From Shewanella sp. KT0246 (GTDB lineage: Bacteria > Pseudomonadota > Gammaproteobacteria > Enterobacterales > Shewanellaceae), in the NCBI RefSeq assembly GCF_019654955.1, contig NZ_BPEV01000003.1:1-64000 (forward strand): DNA of 64,000 nucleotides. Reading direction: 5' to 3'. The translations under genes were made by a program, and so were the position numbers. Each line of letters opens with the position of its first letter. Within the stretch, counting starts at the first letter, position 1. This document shows positions 1-9,175 of this stretch, one piece after another. The notes beneath the pieces are model-generated. The model was not told the DNA's origin. It saw only the letters and a list, made by a program, of their open reading frames with translations, and made no database searches.

Positions 1-116
1 TTATAGATAAAAAAATCGCCTTTTTATATTAAAAATTAAATAAAAATTGAAATAAGTTGTTGTTTAAGCAGGTTAATATTGGTTTTATTTTTTGTTAGCT
101 CTAAGGCGTTTTATGC

Positions 117-132
117 TGTGATCTAGCTCAAT
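117..132 (+). promoter_or_regulatory. CRP-like binding site upstream of sirA
   Basis: The sequence TGTGA-TCTAGC-TCAAT matches the CRP consensus TGTGA-N6-TCACA at 8 of 10 core positions. It lies about 120 bases before the sirA start codon. CRP is the known main activator of anaerobic respiration genes in Shewanella, so activation of sirA is a reasonable inference. No clear -35/-10 pair was assigned. The rest of bases 1-245 is AT-rich and shows no gene. Confidence 0.5.
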
Positions 133-245
133 AATTTCCATGTTTTTATCCTTAAACTAGGTCTTGCTCAAATTAATTATATCGTTCGCTGAACTGCCAG
201 GTTCGACGGCAAAAATATAAAGTAATGATGATTAGGAGTGGGACA

Positions 246-2270
246 ATGAAACAGGCTAAATACAAGATAGCTGCACTGAGTGTGCTAGTTTGTCTTGGCA
301 TTGTTGGCAATGCGAATGCCGCTGGTAAATATGATAGCGTACCAGCGATGGGGAAGACGGCTCAAAAAGTTATTGCTAATTCAAATGGCGATGAAGAATC
401 TAAAGGTGTTAAAACGCTTCAAGATTATATTGTTCAAGAAAAAGAACTTTTTGATTATTTATTCCAAAACCACCCTTTATTTAAATATCACGAAGAAGGT
501 AACTTAGTGGGTGATTACCACATCAGTGACCGTGGTGAAGAATATTTAGATACCGGTAATAGCCAAAAATACAGTAAACGTGTTGGACGCCCAAGCGCGG
601 TTCAATATCGTCTTGGTGCGAAATCAATTCTTGATTATCCAAACAAGTTTGTCGGACCTGAAAAATGTGGTGAGTGTCACGCGGTGCAATATGAAGCTTG
701 GAGCCGCTCTCGTCACGCTAAAACTATTCGTTTCCCTGGGGAGCACGAAGAAGTTGATAACGATTTAAACAAAACCATGTACAACACTAAAGATACTTCT
801 ATCTTAGCGGATGGTATTACCCCTGATGCGATTTATGCAACTGTTGGTACGCCTCGTACAAAATATGGTTTCATTGATGCGTGGATGGTACGTGGTACAT
901 ATCATATCCGCGATGGTTTACTAAAAGATGGCACTGGTAAAATGGTTGCTGGTGGTAACCAATTCTCTCGTGGTTGGGCTGAGTGGTTAACCCCTGAAAT
1001 GGCAGCCAAAATCAATGCTGTTATCCCAGATTTTCCTGCAACAAATGAAGGTAAAGCATTTGGTTTAAGTGGTTCTCATCAAGTGGGCATGAGCTCATAC
1101 GGCGCGAAATACGAAAAAGAAATGTTGTTCCAACCAGCTAGTTCTTACTGTGAAGTTTGTCATAGCTTTAAGTTTGACTTCCAGAGCAAAGATGAATACT
1201 TAGCTGCACTGGGCGATCCTGAAAAACTACGTGAACATACCATTTCTAAAGGTATTGCCTGTGAAGAGTGTCATGGCGCAGGTGGTCACTTAGACGGTGG
1301 TAATGGCGGCGGAATGCCATCTAACTGTGAACGTTGTCACCAACGTTTCAACTATGTTGATGAGTTAGCTGAAGCTGAAGAAGGCGAAGGCAAACTAGAG
1401 TATGCATTTAACGTGAAAATGAAGTCTGCATGTCCTTCTTGTGGTACCGAAGGTTCACAAATGTTTGCTTCTAAGCATTACGAAAAAGGCATGCGTTGTG
1501 CTACTTGTCATGATCCACATGAAGTAACAAGCAACGATTGGAAGTCTGGTTATACCAAACCGAAAATGAAGAAAGAGTGTACAGACTGTCATGCTGCGCA
1601 AGCAGAAATCGCAGCAAACACTAAAACACATAGCGACCAAAGTTGTTCAAGCTGTCATATGCCTAACATGGGTAGCTGTGAAAACTTCACCGCGATGCAG
1701 TTCCCTGACCAAGCTGGTTTCGATGCTGTTCGTAAGTCACACATGTGGAAAATCGAAGTAGACCCAACTCAGAAAACACTGAACCCACCAGAAGGTGAGC
1801 CACGTGAAGCAACAACGAAAGGTTGGACTGTTGCTAAGAACGCTGATGGAAACAACTACTTAGACTTAATGTGGTCATGTGCTCGTACTGCTATCTCTGA
1901 CGACAACGTTGTTAACGGTAAAGGTTGTCACAGTCAGTTCCAATCTGAACTTGACCCAAGCCTACACTACGAAGATCAACAAGAGATCTACGGTGAAGTC
2001 ATGAAGTTCCAGAAACCTATCAAAGAAACCTACGCTCAAGTAGTAGGTGCACTTGAAGCTATCGACCAACTACTAGAAGTGACTAAGTTATCTGTTGAAG
2101 ATAAATCACAAGTTCTTCTGTTAGCAGATAAAGCACAAGATGCAGTGACCTTACTTGAAAAAGATGGTTCTTGGGGTGTCCATGGTGCGCGTTATACCCA
2201 TAAACGTATTGATGCAGCATTAACTTACGTGACACAAGCTCAAGCCATTCTTAATGGTAAAAAAATGTAA
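246..2270 (+). CDS. sirA: SirA/MccA-type octahaem dissimilatory sulfite reductase
   Basis: Periplasmic terminal reductase converting sulfite to sulfide. I chose ATG 246 (674 aa) over ATG 225 because AGGAG lies 7 bases before it and translation then begins directly with a classic signal peptide ([12 protein letters not shown]..., cleavage near ANA-AG). Eight haem sites are visible: seven CXXCH (CGECH at Cys141, CEVCH, CEECH, CERCH, CATCH, CTDCH, CSSCH) and one special CX15CH (Cys545 to Cys561-His562). The CX15CH motif is diagnostic for Shewanella SirA; Wolinella MccA has the related CX17CH. A non-haem CPSC pair (Cys396/Cys399) may hold one ligand of the active-site Cu(I) known in MccA; this is inference. 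It is followed by a terminator and then by the accessory genes. A CRP-like box lies upstream. Confidence 0.95.
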   Translation: MKQAKYKIAALSVLVCLGIVGNANAAGKYDSVPAMGKTAQKVIANSNGDEESKGVKTLQDYIVQEKELFDYLFQNHPLFKYHEEGNLVGDYHISDRGEEYLDTGNSQKYSKRVGRPSAVQYRLGAKSILDYPNKFVGPEKCGECHAVQYEAWSRSRHAKTIRFPGEHEEVDNDLNKTMYNTKDTSILADGITPDAIYATVGTPRTKYGFIDAWMVRGTYHIRDGLLKDGTGKMVAGGNQFSRGWAEWLTPEMAAKINAVIPDFPATNEGKAFGLSGSHQVGMSSYGAKYEKEMLFQPASSYCEVCHSFKFDFQSKDEYLAALGDPEKLREHTISKGIACEECHGAGGHLDGGNGGGMPSNCERCHQRFNYVDELAEAEEGEGKLEYAFNVKMKSACPSCGTEGSQMFASKHYEKGMRCATCHDPHEVTSNDWKSGYTKPKMKKECTDCHAAQAEIAANTKTHSDQSCSSCHMPNMGSCENFTAMQFPDQAGFDAVRKSHMWKIEVDPTQKTLNPPEGEPREATTKGWTVAKNADGNNYLDLMWSCARTAISDDNVVNGKGCHSQFQSELDPSLHYEDQQEIYGEVMKFQKPIKETYAQVVGALEAIDQLLEVTKLSVEDKSQVLLLADKAQDAVTLLEKDGSWGVHGARYTHKRIDAALTYVTQAQAILNGKKM

Positions 2271-2277
2271 AGCCCTG

Positions 2278-2310
2278 ATGGCTACTGGCATTTGCTAGTG
2301 GCCATTTTTT
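2278..2310 (+). terminator. Rho-independent terminator after sirA
   Basis: A 12-bp stem (2278-2289 with 2294-2305, including two G-U pairs), loop ATTT, followed by a run of T. It sits between sirA and the accessory genes, so it probably limits read-through and keeps sirA mRNA in excess. Confidence 0.8.
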
Positions 2311-2355
2311 AATAGCTCGGCATCAGCCGGTGCCGAGATATTTAGAGAGAAGAAC

Positions 2356-2787
2356 ATGAAAAAACTACTTAGCAAAATTTTGATTTCAGTATCGTTGTTT
2401 GTCGCAGTCCAAGCGCAAGTATTTGCGGGAGCGGGTGGAGACTTAATTCCTGTGCAAATAAATGACATTCAGCTAAATCCGATTTCAATGCGCGAAGCTG
2501 AGTCGTTAGTTGGCAATGAAGATGTTTATTTTTTTGATGTAAACACAATGGAATTATGGGCCGAAGGTTATATCCCTGGTGCTGTGTATTTCAATGTGAA
2601 GAACTGGAAAGAGTTACTTCCAAAAAATAAGGATGCCGTGATGGTTTTCTACTGTGCAAATACCTTGTGCACCTCAAGTGCGATGGCTGCACGAGAGACT
2701 GTAAAACTAGGTTACACAGGTGTTAGACATATGGCCGATGGAATTTACGGCTGGCGTTTGTCTGGCAGACCAACTGAACAACCATAA
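2356..2787 (+). CDS. Periplasmic rhodanese-like protein of the sir cluster
   Basis: A 143-aa protein with a signal peptide (MKKLLSKILISVSLFVAVQA, cleavage near VFA-GA) and a single rhodanese fold. The substrate loop is CANTLC with a candidate catalytic Cys in FYCANTLCTSS, and the fold continues to the usual C-terminal GIYGWRLSGRP motif. Rhodaneses move sulfane sulfur. Its place directly after sirA suggests a role in handling sulfur species in the periplasm or in protecting or maturing the reductase; that role is inferred. The RBS is AGAGAAGAAC before ATG. Gene order sirA, rhodanese, FKBP, TPR protein, sirC, sirD suggests one transcription unit. Confidence 0.85.
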   Translation: MKKLLSKILISVSLFVAVQAQVFAGAGGDLIPVQINDIQLNPISMREAESLVGNEDVYFFDVNTMELWAEGYIPGAVYFNVKNWKELLPKNKDAVMVFYCANTLCTSSAMAARETVKLGYTGVRHMADGIYGWRLSGRPTEQP

Positions 2788-2860
2788 CGATTTTATTACT
2801 GATTTAAAGCCTGAAGATGCGTCGTCTGCAGGTAACCCTTTTTAGAAGAGAGAGTGGCAA

Positions 2861-3634
2861 ATGAAACTATTAAAGAAAACTACCATAGCCGTTGCAACGT
2901 GCATGTCATTGGTCTTATCTGCTGGCAGTTTTGCTACAGAGAACTTTGACAATGATGTTGAAAAACAGTCTTACAGCATGGGTGCTTCTATTGGTAACTA
3001 CCTATCAAGTCAAATTTATAGCCAGTCAGAGTTAGGTGCTCAAATCGAAGTGCAGCAAGTCATTAATGGTGTCATTGATGCACTTAAGAATGAGCAAAAA
3101 ATGTCAGATGAAGAAGTACTGACATACCTTAATGAACGCAGTGAATTGCTGAATTTATTAAGCACTCAAAAAATGGAAAAAATTGCCCTTGAGAGTAAAA
3201 AAGCCAGTGAGGCTTATCTTGCTAAAAACAAGGATAAAGATGGTGTGACTACCACAGATAGTGGGCTTCAATACGAAGTTATTACTATGGGTGAAGGTGT
3301 AAAACCTAACGCTGAAGATGTGGTGACCGTGAAATACAAAGGTACCTTAGTGGATGGGACTGTTTTTGATGAAACTACAGATCCTGTTCGTTTTGCATTG
3401 CTTACCGCCATTTCTGGCTGGGAAGAAGGTTTGCGTTTAATGCCTGAAGGCTCAACGTTCCGTTTCACTATTCCATCAGATTTAGCTTATGGCGAAGATG
3501 GTGCGGGTGAGATCCCAGGTGACACAGCACTTATTTTTGAAGTCGAATTGGTCAAGTCTGAAAAGCCAAGTGAAAACGCTAAAGGCATGGGGCTTAGCGG
3601 TATGGGAATGGATGGCATGATGGGTGCTCACTAG
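2861..3634 (+). CDS. FKBP-type peptidyl-prolyl isomerase (MccB-like)
   Basis: A 257-aa periplasmic FKBP with a signal peptide (cleavage near SFA-TE), a Mip/FkpA-type N-terminal helical dimerisation domain (residues 25-120) and a C-terminal FKBP domain (about 130-235, with TVKYKGTLVDGTVFDET and the GWEEGLRLMPEGS motif). The Met/Gly-rich tail (GMGLSGMGMDGMMGAH) could bind copper, but that is speculation. Wolinella mccB, next to the orthologous sulfite reductase gene, is also a peptidyl-prolyl isomerase, so it probably helps fold SirA. The RBS is GAGAGAG. Confidence 0.88.
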   Translation: MKLLKKTTIAVATCMSLVLSAGSFATENFDNDVEKQSYSMGASIGNYLSSQIYSQSELGAQIEVQQVINGVIDALKNEQKMSDEEVLTYLNERSELLNLLSTQKMEKIALESKKASEAYLAKNKDKDGVTTTDSGLQYEVITMGEGVKPNAEDVVTVKYKGTLVDGTVFDETTDPVRFALLTAISGWEEGLRLMPEGSTFRFTIPSDLAYGEDGAGEIPGDTALIFEVELVKSEKPSENAKGMGLSGMGMDGMMGAH

Positions 3635-3720
3635 CACCTGGAACATTATTCATCATTGAGTGTTATCGCGATGAGTTTATTGATAGCGCTTAAAACAACT
3701 TTAAGAAGGAAGAGACACTT

Positions 3721-4452
3721 ATGAATATTCTGGCCTTAGGTATCGCAGTATGCCTGAGTATATTTATCGGACTCTTCTGGATTCATCACTGTACATATAA
3801 CCGTAATTTGAGCAGTGCAGTGATGAAAACAACCAATACAGTAGCTGAAACTGGTATGGCAATGCGTCCTCTTGAGTCTGATGAATTCAAGAATACGGAG
3901 TCTTACCAATATCCATTATGGATGTCAGTCGCTGTATTGATCTTTTCGTTATCTATATATGCCAGTGGAGGACATTTCCAAGGTTGGAATGAAGGTCAAG
4001 TAGATGAATCGGTAGATTACTTGATCGCAGCAAAAATTACTAAAGGCCGCGATCAAGTGGTTCAGCAACCACAAAATGAAATGGCATTAATGTCGCTAGC
4101 GCAGGCTTACGCAGAAGGAGGCTTATATGCTGACTCTGTGAACACGTTAGCTGAGCTAATTGAATTAGTTGGCGCTGATGCCGAGTTATTAGGCATGCAA
4201 GTTACATCAATGTACTACCGCGATGGTCGCAGGTTTTTACCTGAAACCCAGACGGTCATTGATACCGCGTTGAATTTGCAACGTGATGAGCTTAATACCC
4301 GAATGATACTGGCAACGGATGCTTACTTAAACGGTAAATATGCAACTGCGATAGATCATTGGCGCATTCTACTAACCAATCAAACACAACCTTTTAATAG
4401 ACAATCTATTAATAATGCAGTTATGAAAGCAGAATTTAAATTGGATGAGTGA
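3721..4452 (+). CDS. CcmI/CcmH-like TPR membrane protein
   Basis: A 243-aa protein with two predicted membrane segments (about residues 1-20 and 62-80) and a periplasmic C-terminal TPR region (100-240; for example NEMALMSLAQAYAEGGLYADS). This is the layout of CcmI and the C-terminal part of CcmH, which bind apocytochrome c and present it to the haem lyase. In this cluster it is likely dedicated to SirA, perhaps to the unusual CX15CH site; the latter is inference. It lacks the CcmH thioredoxin-like CXXC domain. Confidence 0.75.
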   Translation: MNILALGIAVCLSIFIGLFWIHHCTYNRNLSSAVMKTTNTVAETGMAMRPLESDEFKNTESYQYPLWMSVAVLIFSLSIYASGGHFQGWNEGQVDESVDYLIAAKITKGRDQVVQQPQNEMALMSLAQAYAEGGLYADSVNTLAELIELVGADAELLGMQVTSMYYRDGRRFLPETQTVIDTALNLQRDELNTRMILATDAYLNGKYATAIDHWRILLTNQTQPFNRQSINNAVMKAEFKLDE

Positions 4453-4527
4453 GTCGTTAATTCGTCATTTGAATTTGCAGCGAACCAAAAGAAACCAGTC
4501 AGCTAATGCTGAACTAGGGAGGATGTT

Positions 4528-5235
4528 GTGAGTGAAAATATAGAAAGACGGAGGTTTCTAAAAGGCATGGGAGCAGCGTCTTTAATATTGGGCCCTATGG
4601 GGTGTACCTCTGTTGAAGATGATAGTAAAAATGCCAACAAACCTCATTACGTCATGGTGTTTGATCAAAATAAATGTGTCGGTTGTGGTGAGTGTAAAGA
4701 GGCATGTAATGTCGCGAATAACTTACCTGACGGCAAATCTAAATTGTTGATGGAGCATCAATCGGGTGGTGTTGAAGGACTAGCTTGTCCGCATTGTGGT
4801 AAAGAGAAATGTAACTGCGAACGTAAGTTCGTGCGCGTTTCTTGTCAGCAATGTAAAAACGCCCCATGTGTCAGCGTATGCCCAACGGGTGCGGCACATA
4901 AAGATCCAGAAACAGGGATCGTTACCATGGATGCGAGTAAGTGTGCGGGTTGTAAATACTGTATTGGCGCTTGTCCATACAACGCACGTTTTATCAATGA
5001 AGAAACTGATGTAGCTGATAACTGTGATTTCTGTTTAAACACTAAGTTAGCAAAAGGTGAGTTACCAGCATGCGTACAACAGTGTAAATATGACGCATTG
5101 ATCTTTGGCGATGCCAATGATCCAACGTCATACGTTAATAAGTTATTAGCGGTAAAAGACTCTGTTCGCATGAAGCCGCAGTTTGGTACTGAGCCAAGCC
5201 TTCGTTACATTCCAGTTGTTAAGTTGGGGGTATAA
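4528..5235 (+). CDS. sirC: SirC, Tat-exported 4[4Fe-4S] ferredoxin
   Basis: A 235-aa electron-transfer subunit of the NrfC/DmsB/PsrB family. It has a Tat signal (RRRFLKG at residues 7-13) followed by a hydrophobic stretch. Cys groups for four cubane clusters are visible: CVGCGECKEAC, CQQCKNAPCVSVC, CAGCKYCIGAC and CDFC...CVQQC. It passes electrons from SirD to periplasmic SirA. The start is GTG, supported by AGGGAGG a few bases upstream. It ends one base before the sirD start, which indicates translational coupling. Confidence 0.92.
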   Translation: MSENIERRRFLKGMGAASLILGPMGCTSVEDDSKNANKPHYVMVFDQNKCVGCGECKEACNVANNLPDGKSKLLMEHQSGGVEGLACPHCGKEKCNCERKFVRVSCQQCKNAPCVSVCPTGAAHKDPETGIVTMDASKCAGCKYCIGACPYNARFINEETDVADNCDFCLNTKLAKGELPACVQQCKYDALIFGDANDPTSYVNKLLAVKDSVRMKPQFGTEPSLRYIPVVKLGV

Positions 5236-5236
5236 G

Positions 5237-6184
5237 ATGGACGGTTCAATGGAATTTACCATGGGCTTATCTGAAGGGGTTGCTTGGCCTTGGCCAATTG
5301 CTGTTTACCTTTTCTTAGCCGGTATTTCGGGTGGTTCTTTAGTGGTGGCGTTAGCTATTCGCTTTTTTAAAGGGCAAACCGCAAATACTCCGCTTTACAA
5401 AGCGGCGAGTTTAATCTCATTCGTGACGATTGCTTTGGGGATGTTATGTCTAGTATTAGATTTAACTAATCCATTGTTTTTCTGGCGTATTCTTGTGTTT
5501 TACAACTTCACATCAGTGATGTCTGTTGGGGTTATTGCACTGTGTGTGTATATCCCGCTAACCGCTGTACTGTGTTTGTATGCATTTGAAGATGAAATCA
5601 AATCGATTCCGGCGTTAAGCATCTTGTTGCCAATCATTAATATGCTAAAACCTGTTCGCAAACCTTGCGAAGTGACAGCATTAATTTTAGCAGCGGCTGT
5701 ATGTGCTTATACCGGTTTCTTGATATCTGCGTTAATCCGCTTCCCGTTAATTAATACAGCAGTATTACCTGCTTTATTTATTGCATCGGGTGTATCTGCG
5801 GGGGCTGCAGCGTCAAAAATGTTGTCAGTATTCTTGTTCAAAGAAGATATGCACAGCAGTGAACTTAAAATCCTTCATGGGGCTGAATGGCCAATCATGA
5901 TTGCGGAAATTTTGTTTATTTGCATGATTGCTATGTCACTTGCGACAGGTAATGCAGGCGCACAATCAGCGTTTGAAGCATTTACATCTGGCGTGTGGGC
6001 AAATCTATTCTGGATTGGTGTTGTAGGTGTTGGGTTCTTAGGCCCTATCTTACTTAACTTCGCCACAGGTAAAACCTTTAGTCATTCAGCTAAAGCTTTT
6101 TACTTATCAGGTGTTTGCGCCATTAGCGGCATGATGTGTTTACGTTTGTTTATCCTGTACGCAGGACAAACCTACGCGATTTAA
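5237..6184 (+). CDS. sirD: SirD, NrfD/PsrC-type menaquinol dehydrogenase subunit
   Basis: A 315-aa integral membrane protein with eight or nine hydrophobic segments, typical of NrfD/PsrC. The N-terminus (MEFTMGLSEGVAWPWPIAVYLFL) is the characteristic family beginning. An upstream TTG at 5183 would overlap sirC; ATG 5237 follows the sirC stop codon at once with GGGGG about 7 bases ahead, so I took it. The known role is oxidising menaquinol and feeding SirC and then SirA. Confidence 0.92.
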   Translation: MDGSMEFTMGLSEGVAWPWPIAVYLFLAGISGGSLVVALAIRFFKGQTANTPLYKAASLISFVTIALGMLCLVLDLTNPLFFWRILVFYNFTSVMSVGVIALCVYIPLTAVLCLYAFEDEIKSIPALSILLPIINMLKPVRKPCEVTALILAAAVCAYTGFLISALIRFPLINTAVLPALFIASGVSAGAAASKMLSVFLFKEDMHSSELKILHGAEWPIMIAEILFICMIAMSLATGNAGAQSAFEAFTSGVWANLFWIGVVGVGFLGPILLNFATGKTFSHSAKAFYLSGVCAISGMMCLRLFILYAGQTYAI

Positions 6185-6192
6185 TGTTTGCC

Positions 6193-6249
6193 AGAATCAC
6201 CCTTAAGCCACATGACTTCCCTTAGTTATTTTTAAGGGTGATTCTTTTT
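6193..6249 (+). terminator. Terminator after sirD
   Basis: A perfect 14-bp stem (6193-6206 with 6232-6245), a 25-base loop and five T. It separates the electron-transfer block from the nosL-like gene, so nosLDFY may have its own promoter or depend on read-through. Confidence 0.8.
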
Positions 6250-6289
6250 AAAGCTAACGTTTTATTCTGTGTTTTAGTTGGAAGTTGAA

Positions 6290-6793
6290 ATGAAAAAAAT
6301 ACTATCGATATTGTTATTCGCGCCATTGTTATTTGCTTGTAGTCCTGAAAATGTAGTGGCCGAGATTGATAGTCACGCCCATGGTATACATGAACATGAT
6401 CGCTGTCATATGTGTGGCATGATGATCACTAAATATCCAGGTCCTAAAGGTCAATTACAGTTAGGAAATTTAGAGAATAACCCATCTTTTTGCTCAACAA
6501 GAGATATGTTTAGTTTCTTGCTTCAGCCAGAAAATACACGCCAAGTTAACCAAGTCTGGGTGCATGATATGGCGGCTACCTCTTGGGAAAACCCTCAAGA
6601 TGAGCACTTCATTGATGGTAAGACCGCAACCTATGTTTACGGTACCAGTCGTCAAGCTGTTATGGGCCCAGCCGTAGCATCATTTAGCACAGTAGAAGCT
6701 GCTGAAAAGTTTGCTAATGAATATGGTGGCGCAGTTTTAGAATTTGATGACATCACCATTGAGTTATTGGGCGAAGGTATGGACCACAACTAA
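6290..6793 (+). CDS. nosL: NosL-like copper-binding lipoprotein
   Basis: A 167-aa protein. ATG 6290 is preferred to TTG 6278 because GGAAG lies 5 bases before it. It has a lipoprotein signal with lipobox LLFAC-S and, near residue 40, the motif CHMCGM within DRCHMCGMMITKYPG, as in NosL, a Cu(I) donor for nitrous oxide reductase. No nosZ is present; the partner here is presumably the copper-containing SirA. A histidine-rich stretch (HAHGIHEHD) precedes the motif. Confidence 0.88.
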   Translation: MKKILSILLFAPLLFACSPENVVAEIDSHAHGIHEHDRCHMCGMMITKYPGPKGQLQLGNLENNPSFCSTRDMFSFLLQPENTRQVNQVWVHDMAATSWENPQDEHFIDGKTATYVYGTSRQAVMGPAVASFSTVEAAEKFANEYGGAVLEFDDITIELLGEGMDHN

Positions 6794-6889
6794 AATATTG
6801 AGAATATGGATATACGCTCAAATTATTAGTTTTATCGTCACAGTTTTTTGAAAGTTAGCGTTATAGTTTGTTCGAAAGTGAGAAATGAG

Positions 6890-8257
6890 ATGAAAAAATT
6901 TGTTCTTCATTCTTGGCTAATGATGGGCGTTGCCTTAACGCCTTTTGCCTTTGCTGAGCAAATTTATACACATGATGGCACACAGCTTCAGTATCTGATT
7001 GATCAGGCCAAGCCCCGCGATACCTTAGTACTCGATAATCTGGTTTATCAGGGCAATGTCGTCATCAATAAACCCCTAACATTAATCGGTCAGACTGATA
7101 CTGTCATAGATGCTCAAGGCATTGGCAGTGCCATTACAGTTGCCAGCAGTCATGTCAATATTAAACAACTCTCGATTGTCAATTGGGGCGCAGATCAGTA
7201 TGAATTAAACGCTGGTGTCTTACTTAATGACGGCGTGACTCAAGTGTCTATATTGGATAATAACTTAACAGGTAATGGTTTTGGTGTGAGGGCTGATAAC
7301 TCTCATCACATTGAAATATCTCAAAACCGCATCCAAGGGAATCCACAAATGTTTGTGCTAGATAGGGGCGATGGCATCTATTTAAAACGCGTGGATCATG
7401 CCGTTATCAATGGCAATGTGATTAAAGATGTAAGAGATGGCGTTTATCTAGAGTCAGGTAAACATAGTTTAGTTACCAATAATCAATTTTCTAAGCAGCA
7501 ATACGGTATTCATTACATGTATACCGAAGATGATGAAGCCTTTAATAATGCAGCCACAAAAGTCGATGGTGGTTACGCATTAATGAACGCTAAGCGGATC
7601 AATCTGCATCATAATCAAGTTATTGGTGCAGCGACATTTGGTGTGTTGCTAAACATGACCAATGACTCAGACGTACATGCTAATCAAGTGAATAATATCG
7701 TTAATGCAACACCTAAAATGCCAACGGGCGATGAAGGTAAAAGCATGTTCATTTATGGCGCCCGTGATAACCGTGTTTATGACAATGAATTTGCCAATAG
7801 CGAAATAGGTATTTACATGGCGATGGGTGGCGAAGGTAATCAAATATACCGTAACCAGTTTATTAATAACCAAGCTCAGGTGAAGTACGTCGGCGATACG
7901 ATTGTTGAATGGAGTCATAAAGAACAAGGGAATTATTGGAGCGGTTTTATCGGCTGGGATCAGTCAGGTGATGGGATTAGCGAGCAAGCTTATCAGCCAA
8001 GCGATCATTTAGATCGTTTGTATTGGTTATATCCTGAAGCGCACTTTTTATTGAAAAGTCCGGTGGCTTCGTTACTGCGCTGGACTCAGCAGCAATTTCA
8101 AATAATGCCAGAGGCAGGTGTGATGGACAGTTATCCAATGATGAGTCCAATTGCAAATTCCAATATTGGTTATGCCGCTGAATTAGCAGATGACCCATCT
8201 GGTCATTCAAACATGGTTTCTACAACTCAGTCTTCTGAGCATTCGTTAAGTAAGTAG
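6890..8257 (+). CDS. nosD: NosD-like periplasmic right-handed beta-helix protein
   Basis: A 455-aa protein; an upstream in-frame TTG (6848) would add 14 unsuitable residues before the signal peptide, so ATG 6890 was chosen. The signal peptide ends near FAFA-EQ. Many parallel beta-helix repeats follow (for example VQVSILDNNLTGNGFGVRA-like rungs), then GNYWSGFIGWDQSGDG, typical of NosD. Known NosD works with the NosFY transporter to assemble copper sites. A serine-rich C-terminal tail of about 45 residues is less typical. Confidence 0.9.
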   Translation: MKKFVLHSWLMMGVALTPFAFAEQIYTHDGTQLQYLIDQAKPRDTLVLDNLVYQGNVVINKPLTLIGQTDTVIDAQGIGSAITVASSHVNIKQLSIVNWGADQYELNAGVLLNDGVTQVSILDNNLTGNGFGVRADNSHHIEISQNRIQGNPQMFVLDRGDGIYLKRVDHAVINGNVIKDVRDGVYLESGKHSLVTNNQFSKQQYGIHYMYTEDDEAFNNAATKVDGGYALMNAKRINLHHNQVIGAATFGVLLNMTNDSDVHANQVNNIVNATPKMPTGDEGKSMFIYGARDNRVYDNEFANSEIGIYMAMGGEGNQIYRNQFINNQAQVKYVGDTIVEWSHKEQGNYWSGFIGWDQSGDGISEQAYQPSDHLDRLYWLYPEAHFLLKSPVASLLRWTQQQFQIMPEAGVMDSYPMMSPIANSNIGYAAELADDPSGHSNMVSTTQSSEHSLSK

Positions 8258-8263
8258 GTTTTT

Positions 8264-9166
8264 ATGCCAAGCAATTTAGTTATTCAGGTTCAGAACCTCA
8301 TTAAGCAGTATGGTGAATTTACTGCAGTCGGCGATATTAGCTTGCAGGTGCATTCGGGGGAAACGCTAGCATTGCTGGGCCATAACGGCGCAGGTAAGTC
8401 TAGCCTGATAAAAATGCTGTTAGGCATAGTTAAACCAACATCAGGTCGTATTAGCATGATGGGTAAAACTGTTACGCACGAAAAAGATCGCCGTCAGATC
8501 AATCTAGGTTACCTGCCGGAAAATATCAGCTTATATGAAAAGTTAACTGGCAAAGAAGTGCTCAATTATTTTGCCGCGTTAAAGCGAATTGATAAATCTA
8601 AAGTGCTGCAAGTGCTCGAAGAATTCGGCCTTGGGCACGCACAAGATAAACCGGTTAAAAGCTACTCAAAAGGGATGAAGCAGCGTTTAGGTTTTGCCCA
8701 AGCAATATTGTCATCTCCTGACATTTTATTGCTCGATGAACCTACTGTGGGGCTTGATCCTCAGGCTTCATTATTTATGTATCAAAAGATTGATGAATTA
8801 AAACGCCAAGGGTGCGCCATTGTAGTGTGTACTCATGAGTTGGCCGTGGTTGAAGATAATATTGATCGTGCTTTTATCATGGCTGATGGCAAGGAGTTAG
8901 CCTCTGGGTGTTTAGAGACGTTGCGCCAATCAACCGACTTAAAAGTGTTGTTTAAAGGAGAGGAAATTAATCAAGCTATAGTCGCGGATGAGTTTTTAAA
9001 TACATTGGCTGTGAATAATCAATTATTGATTCATCAAGTAGATAAACCAAGAGTCATGAAGTATCTCACGCAGCATTGTGGCGTTTATAACTTCTCTATT
9101 GAAGAACCTGGCTTAAGTGATATTTACCATCACTGCATGAATAACCGTCAGCAAAACGCTGCTTAA
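8264..9166 (+). CDS. nosF: NosF-like ABC transporter ATPase
   Basis: A 300-aa cytoplasmic ATPase with Walker A GHNGAGKSS (about residues 39-47), signature SYSKGMKQRLGFAQA, Walker B ILLLDEPTVGLD and the switch His in VCTHELAVVED. The first 220 residues are the nucleotide-binding domain; the C-terminal 80 are the usual NosF extension. It starts six bases after nosD and pairs with nosY downstream. Confidence 0.92.
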   Translation: MPSNLVIQVQNLIKQYGEFTAVGDISLQVHSGETLALLGHNGAGKSSLIKMLLGIVKPTSGRISMMGKTVTHEKDRRQINLGYLPENISLYEKLTGKEVLNYFAALKRIDKSKVLQVLEEFGLGHAQDKPVKSYSKGMKQRLGFAQAILSSPDILLLDEPTVGLDPQASLFMYQKIDELKRQGCAIVVCTHELAVVEDNIDRAFIMADGKELASGCLETLRQSTDLKVLFKGEEINQAIVADEFLNTLAVNNQLLIHQVDKPRVMKYLTQHCGVYNFSIEEPGLSDIYHHCMNNRQQNAA

Positions 9167-9175
9167 GGTATTGTG

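Noticed and set aside
1455-1640. Minus-strand frame within sirA
   Set aside because: It lies opposite conserved haem-binding codons of sirA and has no RBS; shadow frame.
4845-5171. 108-codon minus-strand frame opposite sirC
   Set aside because: Fully opposite a conserved ferredoxin gene; no family resemblance and no signals of its own.
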